Origin: WTAW01 sp964406575
Lineage (GTDB): Bacteria; Acidobacteriota; Aminicenantia; Aminicenantales; Aminicenantaceae
DNA: 64,000 nucleotides
Assembly (NCBI GenBank): GCA_964406575.1
Contig: CAYOSH010000008.1
Span: 1-64,000 of the forward strand
Direction: 5' to 3'
The notes beneath the pieces were generated by a model. That model worked only from the letters and a program-made list of their open reading frames with translations, did no database searches and had not been told where the DNA came from. The number at the start of each line of letters is the position of its first letter. The stretch's first letter is position 1. Positions 18,629-27,171 of this stretch are shown one piece after another. Made by a program: the position numbers and the translations under genes.

Positions 18629-19399
18629 ATGAAAAAATCTTCCGCAATAATCCTTGTTTTTATGCTTCTTTCCCTTTCAGCTTTCGCACAGTCCCGGATC
18701 AATGCTAAAGACATACTAAAAAGTATTGATGAGGGGAAAACCGTCAGCTACAGGGGCGTGGAAATCGTCGGAGATCTGGATCTGACGTCTATTCAGGACA
18801 AAGTGCCGGACAAAGACAACAAGCGCTCCCGAAACAGTACAAAAGTCTTCTGGTACCATGTCCGGAGCCCGCTGATCTTTGTTGACTGCACTTTCAAAGA
18901 GAATGTTATCGCCTATTTTCACGATGACACGAAAAATGAGACGCACAACGCTGTTTTTCATGGCGACGTCAGCTTCCGGGGATGCGAGTTTCAAGGAGAG
19001 TCTGCATTTAAGTATTCCAAATTTTACGAGGGAGCGGATTTCACGAATGCGACCTACCGTAAGGAAGCACTCTTCAAATACACGGAATTTTCTTCTGAGG
19101 TTAGCTTTGCCGATTCGATTTTTGCTAACGACGCAAACTTCAAATACACGAAGTTTCCCAAAAAGGTCGACTTTGGAAAAGTGGAATTTCATGACCTGGC
19201 GAATTTTAAGTATACGAACTTTCCGCTGGGCGTGAGCTTTAAAAACGCCGTTTTCCAGGGCCATTCAGATTTCAAATACGCCAAATTTTATGAGCCTTTC
19301 GAGTTTGAGGGCACAGAATTCGAAGATTCGGCAGACTTCAAATACACCAAACTGGAAGACAAATCATTCACACTCTATCTGCTGAAGAATAAAAAATAG
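18629..19399 (+). CDS. Secreted pentapeptide-like repeat protein with 22-residue units
   Basis: 256 residues. The signal peptide has cleavage likely after AFA (residues 18-20). The C-terminal half consists of repeats in which FKYTKF-like hexapeptides (FKYSKF, FKYTEF, FKYTKF, FKYTNF, FKYAKF, FKYTKL) return every 22 residues. Between them are F/A-centred steps of the pentapeptide-repeat kind (ADFTNATY, VSFADSIF, VDFGKVEF). This suggests a right-handed beta-solenoid, although classical pentapeptide coils are 20 residues. An N-terminal region of about 80 residues carries no recognised domain. AAAGGAG precedes the ATG by eight bases. Function is unknown; an extracytoplasmic structural or binding role is the modest inference. 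Confidence 0.8.
   Translation: MKKSSAIILVFMLLSLSAFAQSRINAKDILKSIDEGKTVSYRGVEIVGDLDLTSIQDKVPDKDNKRSRNSTKVFWYHVRSPLIFVDCTFKENVIAYFHDDTKNETHNAVFHGDVSFRGCEFQGESAFKYSKFYEGADFTNATYRKEALFKYTEFSSEVSFADSIFANDANFKYTKFPKKVDFGKVEFHDLANFKYTNFPLGVSFKNAVFQGHSDFKYAKFYEPFEFEGTEFEDSADFKYTKLEDKSFTLYLLKNKK
19007..19354 (+). repeat. Six in-frame 66-bp tandem repeats inside the repeat protein gene
   Basis: The codon for the first Phe of each FKY motif falls at 19007, 19073, 19139, 19205, 19271 and 19337, an exact 66-base period. Units have diverged in sequence but not in length. Confidence 0.85.
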
Positions 19400-19485
19400 A
19401 GTGGTGCTTGTCGATAAGGATTAAGATCCAGGCTTCCCGTTGAATGAAATAACGGACGAGCCGGAACGAGCCTCCCGCTACATGC

Positions 19486-20085
19486 TTATCGTGACCGCGC
19501 GGACTGACTCGCCGGCGGTACGATTCCATTCATGCGAAGGTACACGACAAGCTGGCCGTAGTGATCCGACGCGTGCCAGATCGCAAGCGTGGTGATCCCC
19601 AGACGCGTGGACGAGCCGCCGTACGGTCCGCTCACCGGTTCGAGCGCGTTGTCCGGCGTCATTTTTCGGAGCACGCTCTGCGCATATGCGAACGACTCGC
19701 GCAGGTACGTCATGAGCTCGTCCTTCGTCTCGGCCGGACTTGGTCCGCCGCTAGCGCACCCGGCCGGAGGCTCCTTCTTTTCGATTTGGTTGAAGAATGC
19801 AAAGTTGGCGCACGCGACGTGTTTGACTTGTTCTCCGAAAGTCCGCACGCCCTTGAACTCGCCGTTCGTAGGCTTGAACCCGTATTTCTCGGCCGGCATG
19901 GCGTCTGCCAGGCTGATAAACGATCTCTCGATCATCGTGAACCATTGTGCAACGGTGGCCGCCATGGGGTCGCTACTCTCCTGCGCAATCCCGTGAGCGG
20001 TAAAGGGCAGAGACGCCACGACCACAAGCATCGTAATGATGCTTTGGCGAGCGTTCTTTCTTCGCCTGGAATGATTTGCTTTCAT
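19486..20085 (-). CDS. Exported DinB-like four-helix metal-binding protein
   Basis: 199 residues. The basic N-terminus and hydrophobic segment at about 17-33 ending in AHGIAQ look like a signal peptide. The rest matches the DinB/YfiT superfamily, with helical bundle and conserved histidines in VKHVACAN and IWHASDHYGQLVVYLRMNG, which bind a metal in this family. Members act as thiol- or metal-dependent transferases, but the biochemical role here is unknown. The gene is markedly GC-rich compared with neighbours, and its codon use (many GCG, CGC, GTC) differs, consistent with recent acquisition. AGGAGG precedes the ATG by eight bases. Confidence 0.82.
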   Translation of the reverse strand: MKANHSRRRKNARQSIITMLVVVASLPFTAHGIAQESSDPMAATVAQWFTMIERSFISLADAMPAEKYGFKPTNGEFKGVRTFGEQVKHVACANFAFFNQIEKKEPPAGCASGGPSPAETKDELMTYLRESFAYAQSVLRKMTPDNALEPVSGPYGGSSTRLGITTLAIWHASDHYGQLVVYLRMNGIVPPASQSARSR

Positions 20086-20427
20086 ATCTTGAACCTCCTC
20101 CTCGGAAAAAGTGCAACTTTTTGGCTTGGCGACACTCTTAAGTCGCCAAACATATATTATCCAGTATTCCTCATATCAACTTCTCAAAAGAGAATATTGG
20201 ATATCATATTGATTCAAAACCCATTCTTAATCATGTTTTTTTCATAATACGACTTTTTATCAGTATAGTGGAATCAAAAGATCACTTTTTCCTTCGATCA
20301 TTACAATTTTCTTCCACAAATGCGAGAATTAGAGATACCTTTTTTATGAATAATTCAGATAAATTGTTTTTGTGCGGGAAATGGTGTATGTTCAGGTTTT
20401 TGAAAATATTTGTTGAGGAGGGTCAAT
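20086..20427. other. Divergent intergenic region, DinB / S9 peptidase
   Basis: About 340 AT-rich bases. No gene, no sigma-54 motif and no operator boxes were found. The ribosome site of the S9 gene (AGGAGG at 20416-20421) lies at its end. Confidence 0.5.
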
Positions 20428-22761
20428 TTGAAAACATTCGGCAGATTTCTTTTATTGGTGGTTTTGGGGATCCTGGTGCTGGCTGCCTTTAGCCGGGCAG
20501 CAGTGCAGCAGCAGCAGGACAAAAGGATTCTGACACTCGAAGATTACGCTCGCGCCGAGAAGTTTCTGAGCTCTCACACGGATCCACTCGTGTTCGGTGG
20601 CAGTGTGCGGCCTAACTGGGTCGATGAGAATTCTTTCTGGTACCGGAACACGATCGCGGAAGGACACGAGTTCGTGTTAGTGGACGTGAAAAAGAAACAA
20701 AAGAACAGAGTCTTCGACCATGAAAAACTGGCCTTAGCTTTGTCTAAGGCTGTGGGAAAATCGTACGAACCCTTCGAACTTCCTTTTGAGAGTTTTAAAT
20801 TCTCCGGTGACCGGAATTCTCTGATTTTTACCGTCGAATCCCTCAAATGCACATATGATATTGGGAAAAACCAGTGCCGAACGGAAAAGTCTGAAGAAAA
20901 GATTGAAGAGAATATGATGGTATCTCCTGATGGGAGACTCGGGGCCTTTATCCGTGATCACAATCTCTGGGTCAGGGATCTGAAAACCAAGGCGGAAACG
21001 AAGCTCACCACCGATGGCGTAAAGGATTTCGGTTACGCCACAGACAATGCAGGATGGATAAAAAGTGACCGGCCTGTACTTCTCTGGTCGCCCGACTCAA
21101 AAAAGATCGCTACCTTTCAGCACGACGGCCGGGGCGTGGGAGAGATGTATCTTGTGACAACCGATGTGGGCCATCCCAAGCTGGAGGCATGGAAGTATCC
21201 CCTTCCAGAGGATAAGGAGATTTTCCGGGTACACCGGGTGGTGATCCATGTTGACGGACCCCGTGTCGTGCGGTTGCAGATGCCCCCAGACCAGCACCGT
21301 TCTACCGTCACCGATCACATCGCTTTGCGGACGGGAGAGCTGGCCGATGCCGAATGGAGCCAGGATTCCTCTCAATTGGCCTTTGTCTCTGTTTCCCGCG
21401 ACCACAAACATGTTGTGCTCAGGATGGCCGATCCCGAAACCGGCACAGTCCGGGATGTGCTCGAGGAAAAAGTCGATACCTTTTTTGAATCAGGGTTCAA
21501 TAAAGTGAATTGGCACGTCCTGCCCGAGTCCAAGGAGGTGATCTGGTTCTCGCAGCGTGACGACTGGGGCCATTTATACCTCTATGATCTTGAGACCGGG
21601 AAACTGAAAAAGCGCATAACCGGCGGAAGCTGGAATGTGCTTCAGGTGCTGCATGTGGACAGGAAGGAACGCAAGATTATCTTTACAGGTGCAGGCCGGG
21701 AGCAGGGCGATCCTTATTTCCAATATCTCTATCGCGTCGATATGGACGGATCCGATTTAGATCTGTTGACCCCGAATAATTCCAACCATACGATCTCTTT
21801 CTCCCCATCAGGGGCTTATTTTGTCGATAGTTATTCAACTCCAGTAGATCCGCCGGTCACTGAAGTCCATAACACAGACGGCCGGATTCTCCTCGCTCTT
21901 GAAAAAGCCGATATCTCCCGGCTCATCGAAGAGGTGAATTGGATTCCGCCTGTCCCTTTTACAGTCAAAGCCCGGGATGGCGTGACAGACCTCTACGGGC
22001 TAATGTTCAAACCCACACACTTCGATCCTGCTAAAAAATACCCTATCATCAACTACATTTACCCTGGTCCTCAGACGGGAAGTGTGCGGGGCCGAAGCTT
22101 TTCGGCGTCACGCGCTGACAAGCAGGCTCTGGCCGAGCTCGGTTTCATCGTGGTTTCCATCGACGCTATGGGAACGCCCATGCGCTCGAAATCGTTCCAC
22201 GCCGTTTACTACGGAAACATGGGTGACAACGGGCTCCCGGATCAGATCAGCGGCATGAAACAGCTCGCCGAGCGATATCCCTGGATCGACATCGACCGGG
22301 CGGGCATTTACGGACATTCGGGTGGCGGATTTGCATCGACGGACGCCATCCTCCGTTATCCCGATTTTTTCAAGGTGGCTGTAAGCGGAGCAGGGAATCA
22401 TGACAACCGGTGTTACGAAGACGACTGGGGAGAAAAGTGGCAGGGGCTCTTAGAGACATATCCGGACGGCATCACCAATTACGATAACCAGGCGAACCAG
22501 CTCCTGGCCAAGAACCTGAAAGGCAAGCTCCTGTTGGCACACGGAACCATGGACTCCAACGTACCCATGTACAATACGCTCCTTGTCGTGAACGAGCTGA
22601 TCGCGGCCAATAAGGATTTCGATCTCATCCTTTTCCCTAACCGCGGCCATGGATTTGGCAATGAATCCTACATGACAAGGCGACGATGGGATTATTTCGT
22701 CAGACACCTTTTGGGCGCAGAACCGCCGAAGGAGTACAAGTTCCAGAAGGAAGAACGCTAG
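20428..22761 (+). CDS. S9 prolyl oligopeptidase family, dipeptidyl-peptidase IV type, exported
   Basis: 777 residues from a TTG start six bases after AGGAGG; a longer reading from 20410 would put the ribosome site inside the gene. A signal peptide (MKTFGRFLLLVVLGILVLAA) is followed by a DPP IV-type beta-propeller at about 80-500. The alpha/beta hydrolase domain has the triad Ser631 (GIYGHSGGGFAS), Asp709 (HGTMDSNVPMYN) and His741 (NRGHGFGNES). DPP IV-type enzymes remove Xaa-Pro dipeptides from peptide N-termini outside the cytoplasm. This fits a peptide-using lifestyle. No operon partner is evident. Confidence 0.92.
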   Translation: MKTFGRFLLLVVLGILVLAAFSRAAVQQQQDKRILTLEDYARAEKFLSSHTDPLVFGGSVRPNWVDENSFWYRNTIAEGHEFVLVDVKKKQKNRVFDHEKLALALSKAVGKSYEPFELPFESFKFSGDRNSLIFTVESLKCTYDIGKNQCRTEKSEEKIEENMMVSPDGRLGAFIRDHNLWVRDLKTKAETKLTTDGVKDFGYATDNAGWIKSDRPVLLWSPDSKKIATFQHDGRGVGEMYLVTTDVGHPKLEAWKYPLPEDKEIFRVHRVVIHVDGPRVVRLQMPPDQHRSTVTDHIALRTGELADAEWSQDSSQLAFVSVSRDHKHVVLRMADPETGTVRDVLEEKVDTFFESGFNKVNWHVLPESKEVIWFSQRDDWGHLYLYDLETGKLKKRITGGSWNVLQVLHVDRKERKIIFTGAGREQGDPYFQYLYRVDMDGSDLDLLTPNNSNHTISFSPSGAYFVDSYSTPVDPPVTEVHNTDGRILLALEKADISRLIEEVNWIPPVPFTVKARDGVTDLYGLMFKPTHFDPAKKYPIINYIYPGPQTGSVRGRSFSASRADKQALAELGFIVVSIDAMGTPMRSKSFHAVYYGNMGDNGLPDQISGMKQLAERYPWIDIDRAGIYGHSGGGFASTDAILRYPDFFKVAVSGAGNHDNRCYEDDWGEKWQGLLETYPDGITNYDNQANQLLAKNLKGKLLLAHGTMDSNVPMYNTLLVVNELIAANKDFDLILFPNRGHGFGNESYMTRRRWDYFVRHLLGAEPPKEYKFQKEER

Positions 22762-22857
22762 AATTTTATGCTGTAGAGCAATAATTCTTTGCGACGACCA
22801 TGATTAGGATTTCCTGAAAAAAATCCTTATCAATTCTTCTCGAACACCCAGAGGTTG

Positions 22858-23175
22858 TCATACTGCAGACGCGGACCGCGATACATATGTTTGGTCTCCT
22901 TCTTGGGTTGTCACTTCTTTCCCGTCTGTGGTGAGCTCATATGTCAGTGAATCATCCTGACCTTTTGACGTAAATATTCGCCGGAAGCGAAATACAGGTT
23001 CTTTGTGGTCAATATAGACCACTCCTTTCTCCAGACTGTCCAGAATCTTCAACTGAAAGTGGCTTTTCTCTTTGCTCAATAGCCACTCTCCGGAAAAATC
23101 GATTGATTTCTGGTCGGAAGTTAACAAAGGATAGACTGACACGGCTAAAAACAGGAAGACGATGGAGTTTTTCAT
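22858..23175 (-). CDS. Small exported hypothetical protein
   Basis: 105 residues from the ATG at 23175, chosen over an upstream TTG because it puts a signal peptide (MKNSIVFLFLAVSVYPLL) at the N-terminus. The mature part begins DFSGEWLLSKEKSHF and is beta-rich (VVYIDHKEPVFRFRRIF, LTYELTTDGKEVT). It resembles the lipocalin-like 'exported, tissue/oxidative' small proteins common in Acidobacteria, in which FSGxW marks the first strand. It may be truncated at the C-terminus (ends in SRSASAV). The role is unknown. Confidence 0.55.
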   Translation of the reverse strand: MKNSIVFLFLAVSVYPLLTSDQKSIDFSGEWLLSKEKSHFQLKILDSLEKGVVYIDHKEPVFRFRRIFTSKGQDDSLTYELTTDGKEVTTQEGDQTYVSRSASAV

Positions 23176-23328
23176 TAATTGATCAGCCTTATGTTTATTT
23201 ATACCCAAAAAAGACTTTCAGTACAACTTTCCCCAAGGCGCATTATGTGACTGGTAACCGTACTGGCTCTATCGGGAGGGCTATGTTAGCGATACTGGAC
23301 AAGTCCAACCTGGGTGTTGATGAGTCCT

Positions 23329-25698
23329 TCACTCGTATCTCAATGATTCTGCCGGATTCAACAGCGCTGATTTTATGGTCTGTGACGAGACAGTGATGAA
23401 GGCCACCAGCAATGAAAGGACTGCACAAATGATAAAAACACCGGCGCCGATCGATATCGGATAAGAATAAATAAAATTGATCAGCTTATTCATTGAAAAA
23501 TACGCAATAGGGATGGCAATGAGGTTAGCGATGACAACCAATTTCATGAAGTCCTTGATGAGCATTTGAACAATTCCCGAGACCGAGGCGCCGAGCACTT
23601 TCCGGATCCCGATCTCCTTTATCCTTCGTTCGACGGCGTATGAAGAGAGCCCAAATAATCCCAGACAGGACAGAAATATCGCCATTAAACCCAGAGCCCC
23701 TGTCATTTCGACTGTTTTATCGCCACTTAGCGTTTCTGCGAAAGCCATTTCCAGAGTCTCGTACTCAAAGGGCATGTTCGGTACTAAAATATTCCATTGT
23801 TTCTTCATTTGGTCGATTTCACTGGCAGTTTTATCCGGAGAAGACACCTTCACATACACATAGTTGAGGCCTTCATGATCCAAATAGAGAACTGCCGGAG
23901 AGATTTTTTTCAAAAAAATCGATTTGAAATGAAAATCTTTGGTCACACCGATGACCGCACCCTTTTTTTGGCCGATCACCAATTGTTTTCCGATCGGGTT
24001 GGTCCATTGGAGTTGCTCGACCGCTGTTTCATTGATAATAAAACTGTTGACGTCCGCAAAATCTTCCGAAAAGTCTCTCCCCTGCCGGATCTCTATTCCC
24101 AGCATTTCAATAAAGCCATAATCGATGCCGTATGTATTCATGTTTAATGCATCATCTTCGCCCAATCCCTCGGGTACAACCTGTTGTTCTGTGTCCCATT
24201 CAATAGGCAATGCCGCTGCCGCCGAGACAGAGACAACATCAGTATGCCTGGCCAATTCTTTTTTTAAGACATCAAGCTTGCCCCTGGCCTCATGAGATAT
24301 ATTTGCAGTAATAATTCCTGTCCTGTCGAATCCCAAGTCAACTTTCAGGTTATGCTTGTTTTGTTTTAGGGTGATTATGGTCATTAAAATCAAAATAATG
24401 GAAAATGTGAATTGGGTAACGACCAGTATTTTGCGGAATCGGCTGCCTTTTTTGCCTTTGATAAGCCGGCCTTTGAAAACCTGGACCGCTTGAAAAGCCG
24501 ATATGTAGAATGCAGGATAACTGCCCGCAAGAAAACCAGTGAGTATGGTTACACCGAAAGTCAGGAGTAAGACGCGAGGAAACGCCCATATCGAAGCAAT
24601 ATAGATCCCCCCTCCCATAAGTGCAATCAATCCAGGACGTAAGAGCTCTGAGAATAGGATTGCCACAGGCAATGAAATAAATGCCATGAGAATCGATTCT
24701 CCGAGGAACTGTTTGATCAAATGGATCCTTCTGGCGCCGATGACCTTGCGCATGCCCACCTCGTTGGCACGCAGTGCATACCGTGCGGTGGACAGGTTCA
24801 TGAAGTTGATACAGGCGATTATTAATAACAGAACGGCTACGATCCAGATCGCGATTTGGCTCATTTGAGCCGTATCCCAATAACATTCGATCTCGGTTGA
24901 ATTCAATAAAAAGTCCGGCAAGGGATGAAGATAGAGACGCTTGGGAGATTCAAAAGAATCGGGATAATATCGTTGGATAAGTGAGGATAACTTCGCATCA
25001 AGCGTTGTGGCATTGGTGCCATCAGATAGAAGCAGAAATGTCGCTTGATTATATTTGCTCCAGTCATCCATCCGCATGTTCATGGCTCCGGCTGTTTCGA
25101 AAGACACAAGAAAGTCAAACCCGATGCTTGAATTCTCGGGAATGTCTTTGAGGATTCCGGTAACAACAACATCAAAATCATTGTTTAATGTGAGTCTTTT
25201 ACCGATGGGATCTTCATTACCGAAATATTTCAATGCCGAAGCCTCTGTAAGGACGACGGAATAGGGCTTTGCTAGCACCGACTCAACGTCGCCTCTTAAG
25301 AGATCAAAGGTAAATATGGATAGAAAATCAGCATCGACGAATCTGATCCTGTTTTCATAGAATAAATTATCCCCGTGTCTGATAACCATCCTCCCTGGAG
25401 GGAAAAACCTCGCCGCCTTTTCGATTTCAGGGAATTCTGCTAATAGAGCATCCTTTAGGGGCGCCGGAGTAATGGCCGAATGGTGTTCTTTTTCCACACC
25501 TCTGGGAAGCACCTGAACGACACTATAGATCCTGTCGGCATTTTTGTGAAAGGAGTCAAAATTGGATTGTGAATATAATAAAAGCGCAAACAGGATAAAT
25601 ACTCCCAACCCCAGCACCAATCCGGACATCGTGATGGCCGAATAGATTTTTTGTTTTGTAAGATGTCTCCAGGCTATCTTTATGTAATTATTTATCAT
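23329..25698 (-). CDS. Orphan MacB/FtsX-type ABC permease
   Basis: 789 residues without prefix domain. First FtsX core at about 280-440 (CINFMNLSTARYALRANEVGM, RKVIGARRIHLIKQF), second at about 660-789 (YAVERRIKEIGIRKVLGAS), tail NPAESLRYE. It is divergent from the membrane-bound STN-AraC regulator gene at 26031. Its upstream region holds the complete tandem-box plus sigma-54 promoter arrangement. The third helix-loop KEIGIRK replaces the usual TKEIG with I, a minor variation. There is no ATPase nearby. Confidence 0.9.
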   Translation of the reverse strand: MINNYIKIAWRHLTKQKIYSAITMSGLVLGLGVFILFALLLYSQSNFDSFHKNADRIYSVVQVLPRGVEKEHHSAITPAPLKDALLAEFPEIEKAARFFPPGRMVIRHGDNLFYENRIRFVDADFLSIFTFDLLRGDVESVLAKPYSVVLTEASALKYFGNEDPIGKRLTLNNDFDVVVTGILKDIPENSSIGFDFLVSFETAGAMNMRMDDWSKYNQATFLLLSDGTNATTLDAKLSSLIQRYYPDSFESPKRLYLHPLPDFLLNSTEIECYWDTAQMSQIAIWIVAVLLLIIACINFMNLSTARYALRANEVGMRKVIGARRIHLIKQFLGESILMAFISLPVAILFSELLRPGLIALMGGGIYIASIWAFPRVLLLTFGVTILTGFLAGSYPAFYISAFQAVQVFKGRLIKGKKGSRFRKILVVTQFTFSIILILMTIITLKQNKHNLKVDLGFDRTGIITANISHEARGKLDVLKKELARHTDVVSVSAAAALPIEWDTEQQVVPEGLGEDDALNMNTYGIDYGFIEMLGIEIRQGRDFSEDFADVNSFIINETAVEQLQWTNPIGKQLVIGQKKGAVIGVTKDFHFKSIFLKKISPAVLYLDHEGLNYVYVKVSSPDKTASEIDQMKKQWNILVPNMPFEYETLEMAFAETLSGDKTVEMTGALGLMAIFLSCLGLFGLSSYAVERRIKEIGIRKVLGASVSGIVQMLIKDFMKLVVIANLIAIPIAYFSMNKLINFIYSYPISIGAGVFIICAVLSLLVAFITVSSQTIKSALLNPAESLRYE

Positions 25699-25751
25699 TG
25701 TGGTCTCCCAATTTTTTGCGCTCTTTAAAAGTAAAACATCAAATATTGATA

Positions 25752-25767
25752 TGCAGAAAATATGCCA
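25752..25767 (-). promoter_or_regulatory. Sigma-54-type promoter of the permease starting at 25698
   Basis: Minus-strand TGGCATATTTTCTGCA keeps GG and GC ten bases apart, with one change in the -12 box (CTGCA for TTGCA). It lies 53 bases before the start codon and 42 bp from the boxes at 25810. Confidence 0.72.
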
Positions 25768-25809
25768 ACTTGATTTACAGGGGTTATCAGATCCTCATGA
25801 AATGCTTTG

Positions 25810-25846
25810 TGTCCATCTATGAACAATTTATATCCGCATTCGTACA
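25810..25846 (-). promoter_or_regulatory. Tandem 16-bp operator boxes
   Basis: On the minus strand, distal box TGTACGAATGCGGATA, five bases, proximal box TGTTCATAGATGGACA. It has the same order and spacing as the other complete sites. Confidence 0.75.
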
Positions 25847-26030
25847 ATAATTAGCGTTCGACATCTCAATAATCTCGCAGATTGTAAGACCGTTTGTTGC
25901 CGTACAGGCCTTGATATTGAAAATCTTACCAAGAAGCACATGTTTCCCCGATAATCGAAGGATTACTATAGGTTTAGTTTTTTATTCAGTTTTTTTATAA
26001 TGGAACACTCGATCGAGAAGGAATGATACT

Positions 26031-26951
26031 GTGAGCTCAAAAACATGGCAGATGACACTGTTTATTCTTTGTATCTGTGCCCTTGGGTTCACACATTGGT
26101 TATCGCCTGATGGACAAAACCAGGACATGTCGGTCGAAGAGCTCCTCCAAAACCTGAAAACGAAACACTATACAGGAAAGCCCATTGATCTGGATCTTGA
26201 AGAAGTAAGTATTGAAACACTTTTTTCAAATTTAGAGAAATTTTCCGGAATTTCTTTTGAGCTCAGTCCGGATGTCCTCCTGCTTTCCAAGGAAAAAAGG
26301 ACCTTCAAGTTCAATCGAGTTCCTTGGGATAAAATCATGTCGTTCGCTCTTAAGGAATTCAGCCTGGAATCGGTTTTGAAGGACGGAGCCGTGTATGTAC
26401 AACCGAGAAAAGATACGACGATGCAGGTCATCAGAGAAGATCAACTTCGAATGCATGAACCTTTCCGCCTTCATCCGCTTTTTATCGTCCTGATAGTTTT
26501 GATGTTGGCGGGAGGGGCGACAGGAATATTATTGTACAAGAGAAAGGACAGAACGAAACAGAAAGCTTTAAGGAAATTCGTTATCGATCCAGAAAAAGCC
26601 GATGAAGTGATGAAAAAAGTAAGATATTTATTCGAAGTAGAGAAAATTTTCAAGCAAGAAGACATTTCGCTCCAGTCTCTCTCTGAAGAACTGTCCATCC
26701 CTTCTTACCAGCTCTCCTGGATCATCAACAAAAGAATGAACACCGCTTTTTCCAGATTAATCAATTCCTATCGTGTTGAGGAAGTCAAGAAAAGATTGGC
26801 TTCCCCTCAAGATGTAGACAAAAACATCCTGGACATCGCATTCGAAGCAGGATTCAATACAAAAACGTCATTCAACAGGGTTTTTAAGAAACTCACCCGG
26901 ATGACTCCCTCCCAATATCGGCAGCGTTATAGACCGAAAAAAACGGCCTGA
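26031..26951 (+). CDS. Membrane-bound AraC-family regulator with periplasmic STN-like domain
   Basis: 306 residues from a GTG start preceded by AAGGA. Order of parts: membrane helix at about 6-23; periplasmic domain at about 53-126 like the short secretin/TonB N-terminal (STN) domain (DLEEVSIETLFSNLEKFSGISFELSPDV, then VPWDKIMSFALKEFSLESVLKDGAVYVQ, given here in two pieces around residues 56-83 and 97-125); second helix at 149-169; and a cytoplasmic AraC helix-turn-helix pair at about 215-303 (LSIPSYQLSWIINKRMN, FEAGFNTKTSFNRVFKKLTG-like end MTPSQYRQRY). A one-component sensor across the inner membrane is the natural inference. It is divergent from the permease gene 23329-25698, a plausible target. 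Ligand unknown. Confidence 0.82.
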   Translation: MSSKTWQMTLFILCICALGFTHWLSPDGQNQDMSVEELLQNLKTKHYTGKPIDLDLEEVSIETLFSNLEKFSGISFELSPDVLLLSKEKRTFKFNRVPWDKIMSFALKEFSLESVLKDGAVYVQPRKDTTMQVIREDQLRMHEPFRLHPLFIVLIVLMLAGGATGILLYKRKDRTKQKALRKFVIDPEKADEVMKKVRYLFEVEKIFKQEDISLQSLSEELSIPSYQLSWIINKRMNTAFSRLINSYRVEEVKKRLASPQDVDKNILDIAFEAGFNTKTSFNRVFKKLTRMTPSQYRQRYRPKKTA

Positions 26952-27171
26952 TATTTGGTTTCTCCAGTGCTTTTTTAGAAATGTGTACGTTTTTATCTCT
27001 TTTATAATCAATCCATTTAAAAAAAATAAGAAACAATTTCCAAAGTGGGGCGACAGAGGCGGAAGAGAATGCCAAAATGAATCCCACAGATATGGATTGG
27101 TATCATGTGTGTGGAATAAAACCAAAAGTTGTGTACCAAGTATGAGACAAAACCATCTTGAGGAGAGCGCA

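Noticed and set aside
26955..26972. TGGTTTCTCCAGTGCT with GG and GC ten bases apart upstream of the esterase gene
   Set aside because: It lacks the CA after GG and has no boxes. GG-N10-GC alone is expected by chance in 64 kb.
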